64,000 nt of DNA from Wolfiporia cocos (Eukaryota; Basidiomycota; Agaricomycetes; Polyporales; Phaeolaceae), in assembly GCA_029448655.1 (NCBI GenBank), contig JACCLO010000046.1, positions 1-64,000 on the forward strand, in the 5' to 3' direction. The notes below the pieces were generated by a model, which did no database searches, was not told the origin of the DNA, and saw only the letters and a list, made by a program, of their open reading frames with translations. A program made the translations under genes and the position numbers. This document shows positions 45,761 to 56,820 of the stretch, piece by piece (position 1 is the stretch's first letter; every line of letters starts with the position of its first letter).

Positions 45761-46471
45761 TGTCACAGTATTAATCCACAGGATTATACACTGACATCCC
45801 TCGGTTTACTATAGCGTGTACCTCTGGGCTGCAAGGGGTACACCGCATTTACTTCCACACCTCATGAGTCCGCCCCCAGCTATCTTATTAGGCACCTGAC
45901 CACAGTAGATGATCTTAGTGCTGTAGGATAGCGCACGCCCCAGGTACTCACATGATTGTGCATCATGACGGTCACAGTTGTTACATGGTACGTTACTTGT
46001 ATGGTCACCCTTAGTTACGGCGCACAGGCCATCACTTAGCACTAGATACTTAATGTCTCAGAACCCCATGTATATAATCTACAACAAGATGGGCTTACCC
46101 CCATCTTTTGGATTCTCAGTAATGGGCTTACAAGCCTCTTTCTGCTACTAGGCTGTGTGCTGGCTTGCCAACCTCGATGTCTGAGACTTCTCGCTTTACA
46201 ACAAGTGCTTGACCCTCTGGCTCTGCTACCTGGAAGATACCCCATTACCTCTGGCAGGGTGTGTGATCGCTGGATGATGGCGGATCACTCTGTGTGTGCA
46301 ACGGTGGTTGGACCTAGCCATATGTCGAGCCACATTTCCATCTTGCTGATCTCCCCTGGACGCGGTGCGCATGGCATCATGCCTAACTGGCACTCCAAGG
46401 TCAATGTGTTGTAGTATTGAGGTTTCTCCCATCTAGAGCCAGTCCCACAGTCTGGTAAGTGGACTGTGTCA
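45761..46471 (+). mobile_element. Solo LTR
   Basis: CCCTT flanks both sides (45756-45760, 46472-46476). The 711-bp unit starts TGTCACAGTATTAATCC and ends CCCACAGTCTGGTAAGTGGACTGTGTCA, whose CACAGTC/GACTGTG arms covary. TATA catgtatataat is near 46067. Hairpin 1 AAGATGGG 46086-46093 / CCCATCTT 46100-46107. Neighbouring 45672-45755 (GCTAGTCTGGGGG) looks like an older LTR into which it inserted. Confidence 0.93.
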
Positions 46472-46476
46472 CCCTT

Positions 46477-47003
46477 TAGGGCTATTACTTAGATGTCAGG
46501 ACCTTAGGAACATAGGGGGGTATCTTGGGTACATTTGTGACACATTGATCTCAGAGCCAAGCCCCAGTGAAAACTGCAGTTGGTGATAGACAGCTGTACT
46601 TGAGGTTAATTACCCAGCCAGGTTGCATAGATGCAAGTGCTGAGGATCACATGGATTTCATGTGCACACTGATGCATTGGGCCAGTGGTGGGTGTCTCTG
46701 CATGCCCCTTTGATGGAAGTTGAAGGCTGTGGCACTGTGGAAGCTTATAGAGGTGGGGTAGACAGACTATATAGTGTATTCAAGATGTAGGAAGCTCAAG
46801 ACTCTGTTAATATTTAGTACAGTACTTGTAACCAATAACATTTGTGGCTAGGGGTTGTTGGTGAGTAGTTGAGTTCATGATGGGCATTGTATGATGCTCA
46901 TTGGCAAAATATGAGGTCTCGGATATAGTCTATTAACTATTGTAAATACCAGCTCAGTAGATATACATAGCTATGAGCAGATATTACGTGCAGGGTAATG
47001 GAA
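46477..47003. other. Unassigned spacer
   Basis: Nothing recognised. Confidence 0.3.
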
Positions 47004-47205
47004 TGATCAATGAGGACTGAAATACTATTTACAGGATCAATGAGGACCAAAATGTTATTTGTAGGATCAAAGAGGCCCAAAATATTATTTGCAGGACCAA
47101 AGAGGATGGACATGTTAATTTCAGGGTCAAAGAGGATGGATCTATCAGTTACAGGATCACAGGGGGTGGACATATTAATTTCAGGATCAAAGACAATGGA
47201 CATAC
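47004..47205. repeat. 30-bp minisatellite, about 7 units
   Basis: Units of the form CAGGATCAAAGAGGATGGA followed by CATGTTAATTT repeat with substitutions but almost no length change. The period is 30 bp, so both strands keep an open 10-residue repeat (plus: KRMDMLISGS type, minus: DPEINMSILF type) inside frames 47010-47276 and 46937-47287. Coding is not otherwise supported. Confidence 0.85.
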
Positions 47206-47431
47206 ATCTGGGCATGTGCAGTGTAGTGATTAGTGATGATGCGGCTCCTATTCGATTTAGTAAGTCCTTTACTTGATATGGCAACATCTTTTATTAATCT
47301 GTCACACTTTCAGTCAGCTCTCGGAACTTGAAGTCAAGTGCCATAAAGATTAGCTCTCAACATTGTCAATGTCCCTGTCCTTCTCTCCCTCAATCCCTAG
47401 GTGTCCTCTGGATACCCAGGCACAGTCTGTC

Positions 47432-48000
47432 TGTCACAGATTGAATGCTGTGGCACTAACACTACTATTTAATGGACATACAGGGTTATTCTACAATACT
47501 GACAAGTATTGTACACCCTTCCATACCCATAGCATCGTCACCATTACTGCAGGCACCATTACTGGCATCTGTTCTTCATGTTACTAGGGTGCACCTTACA
47601 GTCACCCTTCTATGCACATGACCTGGCACCATTACTGGTGCCACCACATATATTCTATGTTACCATAGATACATGCACTGACCTCTGCACCTTAGGGCAG
47701 GCCTTAATAGTTTAGTGTGTCCCCATGTACTTATGCACTACAATCTGAGGCTTACTCCTCAGATTTAGTATTCTTGATGTTCAAGCTGACAAGCTTGTCT
47801 TTACGCCACTACCCTGTGTGCTGCCTGCCTCCCAACTATGTGACTGCTGAGTCTGATGCTTCAGTCAACCAACTACACCCCAGCCCTGGTCTGCTTTGCT
47901 GGTTAGCAATGTGCCCTCTAGTGGATATGCTGAGCAGCATCCCTTGGGCATTATAGAGTCCCTGATAGCCTGGTTGCACAGCACATAGCATACTGTGTCA
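47432..48000 (+). mobile_element. Solo LTR
   Basis: CTGTC flanks both sides (47427-47431, 48001-48005). The 569-bp unit starts TGTCACAGATTG and ends CATACTGTGTCA. TATA-like catgtacttatg is near 47723. Hairpin 1 AATCTGAGG 47742-47750 / CCTCAGATT 47757-47765, loop CTTACT. Hairpin 2 CAAGC/GCTTG near 47782, a sequence quite different from the GGGC/GCCC type but still paired. Confidence 0.93.
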
Positions 48001-48176
48001 CTGTCAGCACTATGCATACCTAAGTAACCAAACCCATCCATTGCTCTCCCTCTCTTGTTTTCTCTCTCCTTCTTCTCTCAATGCCATGTGTTGTGGTCTT
48101 TCCTTGTGTTCCTCTTGCATGCTGCATATGCAGCTTTTCTTTTGTGTTCTCCCTCTGTATGTCTACTAAACTCCAC

Positions 48177-49138
48177 TGTCATAGATTTGGGCCCTAGGGG
48201 TCCATTCCACACCCTATGGCAGGTTTAGTGCCCTGTGCCACTGTCATGGTTTTATTACTGTGACATCTGCCATGCACCGGGATCGAACTCACGTACTTAC
48301 ATTCCCCTGTCATATGGCTTACTATCTGGTCACATGGTCTTGTTAGATTATCTTATCATACTTGTGTGCTTGCTTGTTATGCTTGGGCCTGGCCTTTAGG
48401 GCCAGCTCATCCCTTAGTACTGCGGCACCATGTATATAATCTGACGCATCTGAGGCTTACACCTCAGACTTGATATTGTAACATTGGGGCATGTCCCTCA
48501 TTCAACAACTCTCCCTCTGCATGTTCAGTGTGCTACTGTGACTAGCTCTTGCTGGGCTCTGCCCTATATCCTAGCTTGTCTGTGGTTCCACCTTGTGCAG
48601 CATCGTTCATGACCTCAAGGCACCATACCCCATACAGCAGGTGCTGGTACCCCTCAATAGCACATAGAGACATAGAGGCGAGTTTGTGTCAGCCACTCTC
48701 TAACACATGTGCCAGTGCCTTAACGAGAGGGTTGCAGGTAGTCACGTGACTAGATGGTCACATGTAGGTAATAGCTAGCACCCCGGTCCCATGCAGCATA
48801 TCTACATAATTATGCCATATGATCGTGAGTAGGGAAGCATAGCCATACATATGGGCCATGTCTTTAGGGTGGGCCCTAGTAGATAGGATTGCACCTACTC
48901 ATGTATATAAGCACATGCGAACTGGGGGTTATTCCCCAGTTCTTAGAATGTATCATCCTCCCTGATGAGGGGCAGAACTTCATGCTCTACCCATTGCCTC
49001 ACTGCATGACTACTATTCCACCATGTTGTGCTAGTCTGGGGACCTCCTTTCCACCTACACAAGCCGACATATGCCATGACATTGGGCATCTAGGAGTCAC
49101 TGGAGATAGGGGGGGAAGGGGCTGTATGTTCTGTGACA
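48177..49138 (+). mobile_element. Outer LTR carrying a nested LTR
   Basis: It starts TGTCATAGATTTGGG and ends ATGTTCTGTGACA. The flanks TCCAC and TTCAC differ at one base. Its own length is about 507 bp after removing 48242-48691. TATA catgtatataag is near 48898. Hairpin 1 GAACTGGGG 48919-48927 / CCCCAGTTC 48934-48942. Confidence 0.78.
48242..48691 (+). mobile_element. Inner solo LTR with tRNA T-arm-like segment
   Basis: GCCAC flanks both sides (48237-48241, 48692-48696). The 450-bp unit starts TGTCATGGTTTTA and ends GAGTTTGTGTCA. TATA catgtatataat is near 48429. Hairpin 1 TCTGAGG 48449-48455 / CCTCAGA 48462-48468. Near 48272-48296 the complement reads GTGAGTTCGATCCCGGTGC. Confidence 0.93.
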
Positions 49139-49292
49139 TTCACTTAACTCCACTACTGTTACACTAACAGAAATGCTCCTGCAGGGGCATTACTTTCCCC
49201 CACTTCCCAATCTCTGGTGTGCCAATCATCATGTCTGCTCACTCTACATGTGCATATACTGTTCTGCTCCACAATGTTGACTGTTGTGCCAC

Positions 49293-49784
49293 TGACACAG
49301 AATGTGTCATACGTACATGTTTATGCCCTAACCCCTTCTACTAACGTTGAAGGTGTTGACGACGAGGTAACGTCGCATGGGCTGACTAGGTAGACTTCAA
49401 GATAGAGAGTCTAAGGCATAGTGACGGCGTAGTCACCAGAGGCAGTCCCAGTCTAGCACGCAGTATGATGATGAGGTTACACATCCATTGTCGAGATTGA
49501 TCAGTCTGAGGTTGTAAGACCTCAGACGTCTACTTTATATACATGGAGACCGGCCGCTACCTAATGAAGGGCCTGCCCTAATGGCATGGTCTGTGCGCGC
49601 CCCTAAAGGTCACGCCTATGTATTATGTAAGTAGGGGATCACGTGACTGTATGTCCTGACGGACAGGTTGTGTTGTACCGCTACACTACGCTGCACTGGT
49701 CATGTGACTACTAGAACGTGAGCTCCTGGGTTCGAGCCAGGGAGGGGGTAATACATTAAAAACATGCCACAGAAATCTGTGACA
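49293..49784 (-). mobile_element. Solo LTR (minus) with T-arm-like stem-loop
   Basis: GCCAC flanks both sides (49288-49292, 49785-49789). The 492-bp unit reads, on its own strand, TGTCACAGATTTCTG … TGACACATTCTGTGTCA; the terminal hairpin is TGACACA/TGTGTCA. Hairpin 1 GTCTGAGGT 49504-49512 / ACCTCAGAC 49519-49527. CCTGG-GTTCGAG-CCAGG at 49725-49741 is a perfect T-arm shape. Confidence 0.93.
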
Positions 49785-49828
49785 GCCACAGGCTTTTGGT
49801 GATTGCTGTACTAACCCACATGAGTATG

Positions 49829-49959
49829 CAGACACCAGGGGCATTATCTAATGACTTTGTCAGAAACATGCTGGTATCATTTGAATAAGTGATCAAATGC
49901 AAACATAATGCATTGATTGCTTATATAATATCTTCATTAGATAATGCCCCTGGTGTCTG
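49829..49959. mobile_element. 131-bp MITE with 26-bp perfect inverted repeats
   Basis: The arm CAGACACCAGGGGCATTATC continues to ATGA and is repeated exactly as its complement at 49934-49959. The interior is AT-rich with no coding potential. A target duplication is not obvious. A second, inverted copy lies at about 50687-51020. Confidence 0.85.
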
Positions 49960-50004
49960 GATCTTTATGCAGCCAATGGTTAGCTGAGGTCATGTGTTTC
50001 TCAT

Positions 50005-50681
50005 TGACACAGTCCACTCACAAGGACTGTGGGACCGGCCCTGACCAGGGAAAGAGCCATCTTGCAGAGTGCTTGGACGTACTGGTTAGGTATGTCACCA
50101 CATGCGATGCGTCCAAGGGAAGACCAGGGGTCACTGGCACGGATAGCACAAAGGCTTATCCCAACAGCAGACGTCCCTGTCCTATGCGCCTTGCCAGTCA
50201 TAGTGGGGCAACTCCCTGGTGGCAGAGCCAGAGGCACTCACCCTTGCAAGACTGTCGATAATCCCCTTAGCAGCGCAGTGACACAGCCAGCCCACAACCC
50301 AAGAAGTGGAGAGGGGGACAAGCCCCATTGTCAGAGAATCCAAAAGATGGGTTGTAAGACCCATCTGACATAGAATATATACATGGTATGAGACGTCAAG
50401 TATCTAGCCCTAAAGTCAAGGTCTGTGCGCACCGCAGCAGATGTGACCTACAGTAACTGTACAAGTGACAAACTCTATCTGTGACTGTCATGTGAGTACC
50501 TGGGACATGCACTACCCTACAGTGCCTAGATCATCTAATAAGTCAGGAGTCTGATATGATAACAGAGGAGCACCGAAGAGGTGAAGAGGTGTGCTGTTGT
50601 GTATGCCCCTACACCCAAGGGGAACATAGCGAAACCGAGGGTTAGTCATAGTATATCCAGTAAAGAATAATACATGTGACA
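50005..50681 (-). mobile_element. Solo LTR (minus)
   Basis: CTCAT flanks both sides (50000-50004, 50682-50686). The 677-bp unit starts TGACACAGTCCACTCACAAGGACTGTGGG (arms CACAGTCC/GGACTGTG) and ends TACATGTGACA. Hairpin 1 AGATGGGT 50345-50352 / ACCCATCT 50359-50366. TATA (element strand) is near 50375. Confidence 0.93.
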
Positions 50682-50686
50682 CTCAT

Positions 50687-51020
50687 GATGTTATCAACCA
50701 ATGCATTATGTTTGCATTTGATCACTTATTCAAATGATACCAGCATGTTTCCGACAAAGTGTCACAGATTTCACTGGCAGTCCCAGACTGGCGTTCTGTG
50801 GGGACAGGCATCCAACACCCCTTAGCCAAAAGGGCTGCTATAACAGCTCAGCTGTTATAGGCGGGACACACTATATGTGTAGTTCATATTCCCATGCTGT
50901 GTGCTTATTGCATGTACTTGGCTTCGTACTTGGCATGGGTATGCCTTTTGGGTATTATGTGCCACCTGGGATTCCAACCCCAGCGTAAACCGTGACACAA
51001 AGTCATTAGATAATGCCCCC
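50687..51020. mobile_element. Second MITE copy (inverted), broken by a short LTR
   Basis: AATGCATTATGTTTGCATTT … GTTTCCGACAAAG (to 50759) and TCATTAGATAATGCCCCC (from 51003) are the complement of the 49829-49959 MITE. The first end is diverged. The short LTR 50760-50997 and its second CAAAG sit between the parts. Confidence 0.85.
50760..50997 (+). mobile_element. Short solo LTR (238 bp) inside the MITE
   Basis: CAAAG flanks both sides (50755-50759, 50998-51002). Ends are TGTCACAGATTTCACTGG and AACCGTGACA. The intact MITE at 49829-49959 shows the empty site (GACAAAGTCATTAG on the complement) with a single CAAAG. Confidence 0.96.
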
Positions 51021-53493
51021 AGTGAGAGGCAATCTGTAATGGTGGTATGTCATTTCTCTCCCATTGTTATTCCAAGTTTCCTCCCTGCTGTCTTCCTCCC
51101 ATCTCTACTGTTGCATTCCTATTCCTGTTCTGCACTCTAACCATTTGCCCCCAACCTCCCAGCAGTCCAATTCATTGCTAAAATCATCTCATCACAGTCC
51201 AGCACTCTTTCTGCTCCATCTGTGTTACAGATCTTCTAGCTAACACTAATTTTCCTAGCATTTATCCTATTTTTCTACAGTTTATTCATGCCTATCTGTG
51301 CTCTCAACAAGCTATCCATTAGTTATCCTTGCACTGCCATCCAAGCTGATCACTTATCTTGTATTATGTAATAGTTCTTATATTATCTTAGTTCTCATCA
51401 ACTACATCGTATACTTGTAGCTTCTTGACACTGACTCACTACATCTGCGGGACCAGCACAGCCAGGAATCCCTCACTAGCCGTTGTGCTAGCTAGATCCG
51501 TGCATCAGCGCTGAGCCCCAGTGAAAATCTGGAGTATTTAAAGATATCTAAATGATTCTGGAGGTATCTAAAAGTAACTGCTAAGGTTCAATGTAACAAA
51601 ATATATCCAGTGTAATCGAAATGTATTCATCATATCATGTGACCTATTAAGTAGATTGACGTATGCCAACGAACGACAGATCTGATGCCTAAGGCTGCGC
51701 AACGTCAACGTAGGCATAGGGGAGTTTCATATGGCTCCGCATGTAGGCTTCCATTAGCATGCTTATGTCATTACGTTTTTTGTCACTTATGCTATCTTGC
51801 TGCACTACCATTCGTACATTCCTTCCTACCCTGTGTTGTATACAATCCCCTGCTTTCAATAAATTGTCGAGACAACATGATGCCTCGAGAATCTGTATGC
51901 AAGATAGATGATACAATACTACGAGATGTGACTAAGTGATGTAGCATGATACAAGTGGGTACAGTGTTGCAACGTGCAATTGCAGATAATGCATAGATGA
52001 GGTGATCCGAGAACAGATAGTGACCATGATGAATATTACAATGCAGGGACGCTACTCGAGTGCTACTCATAGCACTGGCGCTTCCGAGCTAGCAATTGCC
52101 ATATCCATCACATTGTTGCGCACTTAACGCCTAAACAGCAGATTCAAACTCCATAACCCTAATGTAACCCTAAACCTTCGTCTCGGTTGCTGCTGTGGCT
52201 GAAGCAGATTTCAACATCATCTGGCTTATGCTGCCTCTAACTGCAGCCACACATCCAAGAAAATCATGGTGCTCTAGGGACACATAGAACAGAATAAAAA
52301 TTAGATCTAAGTGAAGTTACTGTACTATTTCTCTCACTATAGAGCTCGTAATGAAGGAAAGCACCAAAAAAGTCAGTGTTGAGACTGACCTATGCTCTTG
52401 TCTCGTGCACCACGTAAGATCTCCTCAGTATTATATTGTCAAACTATTCACAAATCAATTATATACCATATTAAAGACTATACTAGCAGAATGTCCTCCC
52501 GATATAACCCGATACTGCTCCATGAATATTTTGAAACAGGTATGTATTTTGGACACCATCAAATTGAGTTGTTTGTTACTCAAGAATGATCTATAATAAA
52601 ATCATGAGAATATTGTGGAATACTACTCATATGTACTACTATGGATTGAGGCAGTAATATATAGAGGTACTTTGAATCAGAACCTCTACTATTTTGTCTC
52701 CCTGGGGTCACTGCAGCACCTTACTGTGTAGTATATATCCAATTTTCTGTCATATATTTCACATTAAATATCTTTATCTAAAAGTAAAACATTCATATAT
52801 TTTTTTTAAAAACTTCCTAGCTCTGCATCTCCTCTAGTCAATTGTCAGTAGCATGAATACAGCTCTCAGCAGCTCCACATAGCCATCAGTAGAATTCAGG
52901 CTCAAACGTCAGTTGAAAGCAATCAGGACATACATATGTGAAGTACTTAAGTACTATCAGGCACATTTGTCTGAGAGGAGACTGCAGGAGCGAGTGATTC
53001 AACAGCTGGTAGCGTCAAATCGACATACAAAGTACAGTTGCCACAACACAATCAACATCATGTGACTGATCAAATCCTCATTAGTGCACAAGAAGTTATG
53101 TCTTTTGAACTGTGTCGTGCAGTATAGAAATATCGCAAATGGCAGGTTCATGATTAAATATATCTATGAAATGCTATTTCAGCTTTCAAACATCCAGAAC
53201 TTGGTACATCATGCGAAGAGGTACTTTCCTATAGAAGGCAAGAAATTGCACCAAGTTGACATAGTGCTCAATCTCCGCTATTGTGAGCAAGCTTCAAAAT
53301 ATTCATAGTACTAGAATCAATAACAAATCAACAACATAATAGTGTTTGAACCCAAGAAGGTGCGAGAAGTGGCGAGACTGCTACAGATAGGGTAAGTGCT
53401 ATTCGGAGCGCTGGATCTAGCTCAGAGGATTTTTTTTCTTTCCCTCATCTGGACCTCTTTTCTCCTCCCCCTCACATTCTCCCTTCCCCCAGG
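51021..53493. other. AT-rich stretch without recognised gene
   Basis: Frames at 51685-51939, 52351-52596 and 53084-53308 are short and show no known motif. 52600-52830 is very AT-rich. No repeat termini were found. Confidence 0.35.
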
Positions 53494-53745
53494 ATGTATC
53501 ACATCTCTTCTAGCTCTGAATCTTCCCCTGCAGTTTCTGTTACTCCTAATGCTACAGATACTCTGAGCATATTACAGACTCTGGATATTTCTTCTTCTGA
53601 TTCCCTAGATTGTAGTCATCATCATCCTTTTAATTCTTTTGTGTCTTGTTTCATGCAAGAAAATACCCAAGCAGGCTCAAGATGGGGCACCTTCAGCATT
53701 TCACAAGATGTAAGTTGGATAGAATATCATCCAGATCCAACCTGA
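53494..53745 (+). CDS. Short serine-rich frame, doubtful exon
   Basis: MYHISSSSESSPAVSVTPN opens an 83-codon frame, preceded by a pyrimidine-rich tract and CAG (splice-acceptor-like, about 53456-53492). No family is recognised. Ending in TGA 53743-53745, it may be a terminal or internal exon of a lost gene. Confidence 0.25.
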   Translation: MYHISSSSESSPAVSVTPNATDTLSILQTLDISSSDSLDCSHHHPFNSFVSCFMQENTQAGSRWGTFSISQDVSWIEYHPDPT

Positions 53746-53839
53746 TCTCTGCCAGTGCTCTGAACAGCTCATCTCCGAGGCGGACCATGCCACATTGGTC
53801 CGCCTAAACAATCGCACATATGCAGAATCGTTTCAAGAG

Positions 53840-54194
53840 ATTGCCCAATTGCCGAGAATCCTAAAGATGGGGGATAAGCCCCATCTACTACTGGACTATA
53901 TACATGTGTGGCAGTGCTACTGGTATACCCTAAAGTAAAGGCCTGTGCACTGTAACTACGGGTGACCGTGATATAGTGTACATGTAACTAATCAGGTGAC
54001 CTACTGTGAGCGTGGGCTGCATGATACGCGCACTACCCCTAAGAGTGCCTATCTACTGGATCAGGTGAGCTGTTGGCTTCTAGGGAGTGACAAGAGGTGG
54101 TGAGGTGCAGGGACTGAGCTGTACATGTAGCAGCTGGTGTGGCAATCTAGCAAGGGAGTCAGGTACCCCTACTGGGAAGTTTGTGACATTACCC
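53840..54194 (-). mobile_element. LTR fragment (minus)
   Basis: Hairpin 1 AGATGGGG 53865-53872 / CCCCATCT 53879-53886 and TATA (element strand catgtatatag) near 53898 lead to an end GAAGTTTGTGACA near 54194. The 3' end of the element is missing on the left. Confidence 0.65.
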
Positions 54195-54432
54195 CCCCTC
54201 TCAAAAAATGTCGTCCCAACATACCAATCTACTTCTTCTATGACCAAGCTACTAGGTTGCTTTGTCAGTGACCAGCCCCTGGCCATACCAAGGAAGGGGG
54301 AGCTTCCAGTATGAAAGGTGATCTGTCTGCCTGTAAGCATTGCAGGGAAGGGGAGCGGTTGGCATACAGGTGTCGGTGTGGCCATTTCGCCTTGCAGCAT
54401 TGGGTTTTCTGCCTGGCAAACACTGGGCAAGG

Positions 54433-55100
54433 TGACACAGACTTACCAGCAAGGCTGTGGGACTGGCCCTAGCCAGGAAACCCTAGAGCTCTACATATAG
54501 CATAAGTCATCAGGTGTGCAGCATATGCATGTGTGCCAAGCAGGTGAGCTACAACCTACGATCACTTTGCAGTGGTCATGTTGGTGAGCACGCACCCTGC
54601 CAGACGTAGTGCGTGAGCGACCACCTTCAGAACCTGAAGGCCAGCATGCAGAGTCATGAAGAATCCCAGTGTGATAAAAAAGCAGTGTACCCCCAGCCAA
54701 GCTAGCGAGAAAGGGGCCTAGCCCAGTTGTTGAGAATCCAAAAGATGGCGGTAATGCCATCTCGTCATAGAGTATATACATGATGTGAAGAACATTAAGT
54801 ATCTAGTACCAACCATAAAGTACTGGCCCATGCGCTAGTAACTAAGGGTGACCGTACAAGTAATGTACCATGTAACTACCTGTGACTGTTATGATGCGCA
54901 GTCATGTGAGTACCTGGGGAGCGTGCTATCCTACAGCACTAAGTACTAATCTACTAGGTCAGGTATCACTGATGATAAGATAGCAAAGGATAGACTGTGA
55001 GGTGTAGCAGTACATGACCAAGTATGCCCCCGCATCCCAAGGATGGCTTTTGAAGCATACTGAGGGTGGTCAGAAGTTCCTTGCAGAAAATACTGTGACA
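54433..55100 (-). mobile_element. Solo LTR (minus)
   Basis: Flanks CAAGG (54428-54432) and CGAGG (55101-55105) differ at one base. The 668-bp unit starts TGACACAGACTTACC and ends TACTGTGACA. Hairpin 2 GGGC/GCCC is near 54714. Hairpin 1 AGATGGC 54743-54749 / GCCATCT 54756-54762. Confidence 0.82.
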
Positions 55101-55596
55101 CGAGGGCCCCTAGTCCTCCTGTGCCTTCTGAATTCCTTGTGGGTTGTCCCATCAATTTTTCTATTATTGGTCGCATCATTGCTGTCCACCTTCAAGACTG
55201 TTTGATGTGGGGTTGGGGACGGTTTTCACCATTCCTTTCACATACCCACTGGTCAGAGTTCTTGACTATGCCCCTGCCGTCCAGGAAATGGCAAGTCCTG
55301 TACTAGACCTTCACACACATGTCCTTTGCAGATACAGCGGCAGGTCCTCATATGCAGCTTATGGACTGCTGGCCCTGCTATCTAATGTTGGTGTGGGGGG
55401 CAGACTTTGCTTCTCATTTCATGCGGTTGCTTCGCCTGGAGTGACGCTTGGTGGGGGCTTGTAAGACTATGGAAAGGTGGTGCCTCTATCAGCCCGCTGC
55501 ACTGCTGTGTTGCCATGGTAACCTGCACATAGAGAATCCTTCAGCCCAAAGTGCCTTGCAGCGATCAGGGGGGAAGGTAAGATATCCTTGAGATTA

Positions 55597-56157
55597 TGAC
55601 ACAGATGTACAACGTATGTGGGACCAGCCCTGTCAGGGATCCTAACCAGCTAGGCCAGGGTACAACACACTTGTCAGCGGTGATCCCCAGAGGCCTTTGC
55701 AGGGGCTGAAAGGGCAATGTAATGAGGCGCACCCCCAGCCTAGCAAGTGAAGACCCAAAGCAGTCATGGACCAGATGCACACGCAGCAGTTATATGAAAG
55801 GGGCAATAGCCCAGTTGTTGAGAATCTTGAGGATGAGGATGTAAGTCCTCATCTGTCATAATATATACAGGATGTACTATCTAACAAGCTGGCCCTAAGG
55901 TAGAGGTCTATGCACTGTGCCACAGACATAACTAAGGAAAGTGACTAAGTGACATGACCTGTAACTCTTGTGACCGTCATGTGGGACCTGGCACGTGCAC
56001 TACCCTACAGTGCCTATCCAATGGGTCTGGTGGTCTACCAGCCGTAGGGAGCGACGATGGAGATGGTGAGGTCTAGTAGCCGAGCTGTACATGCAGTGGC
56101 TGGCATAAATTCTAGCAAGGGATGTAGAAAAGGGCCTACACCTGCTTTGATGTGACA
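55597..56157 (-). mobile_element. LTR (minus), flanks unmatched
   Basis: It starts TGACACAGATG…CATATGTGGGACC-like terminal hairpin and ends TTTGATGTGACA. Hairpin 2 GGGC/GCCC is near 55800. Hairpin 1 GATGAGGA 55832-55839 / TCCTCATC 55846-55853. Flanks GATTA and CTTCT differ, suggesting recombination between copies. Confidence 0.72.
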
Positions 56158-56339
56158 CTTCTTAAACCTTCTACAAGGTTCCACTAGGCTCCACCAGTGT
56201 TTATCACAAAGCACTCACCATGATATGCCCATCCAGTACTTGTGTGCATGACACCATAGTGTCGAATGCCATACAGAGGTAACCCTCAGTCTAGTATGCA
56301 TAATGAGTAGAGACGAGGCAGGTGGGCAGACAAGAGGGT

Positions 56340-56600
56340 ATAGTGCCAAGTAGACCTTGATGTCTATACTGACAAGAATGTTAGTTCTGAGGTGTAAGCC
56401 TCAGAACTCTAGGACTATATACATGAAGCATAGCACTGTACTAGCTTACCCTAAGTGACTAGGTCTGTGCAGCCAGTGATGATGTAAGAGGCATTGTCAT
56501 GTACACCAGGTGATACCTGTGGCTAGCGCTTGACCAAGGTGCTACCACAGATGTAATCTTATCTACCTACAGGGCACCAACTAGGGTGCAGTGCTAGTGC
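56340..56600 (-). mobile_element. LTR promoter fragment (minus)
   Basis: Hairpin 1 AGTTCTGAGG 56383-56392 / CCTCAGAACT 56399-56408 (10 perfect pairs, loop CTTACA on the element strand) with TATA near 56415. Ends are not preserved. Confidence 0.6.
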
Positions 56601-56820
56601 TGGTGCTAGAAGTAGAGATGCTTGCACAGAGCCCTAATAACCACCTAGAAATCAGCAAAAACAAGGAGCAATCCACAGACCCTTTGGTCTGTGAAACTTT
56701 CCATCACATTCTAATGCCCAGACCTTAGACACAGTCTGGCCTCACTATGTCACTAAGACCCAATCCCTTGGTAATCAGGATATGTCAACTTGTATGAGTC
56801 ATTCCTGCAACCTCAGTCAG

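Noticed and set aside
49700..49760. tRNA gene
   Set aside because: Only a T-arm shape is present; no acceptor stem, D-arm or anticodon arm could be built around it.
50760..50997. DNA transposon with TGTCAC inverted ends
   Set aside because: TG…CA termini, 5-bp duplication and shared ends with the larger LTRs fit an LTR better than a TIR transposon.
7468..56408. CRISPR-like array of short palindromes
   Set aside because: The palindromes are spaced by hundreds of bp inside LTRs, vary in stem sequence and have no spacer structure.
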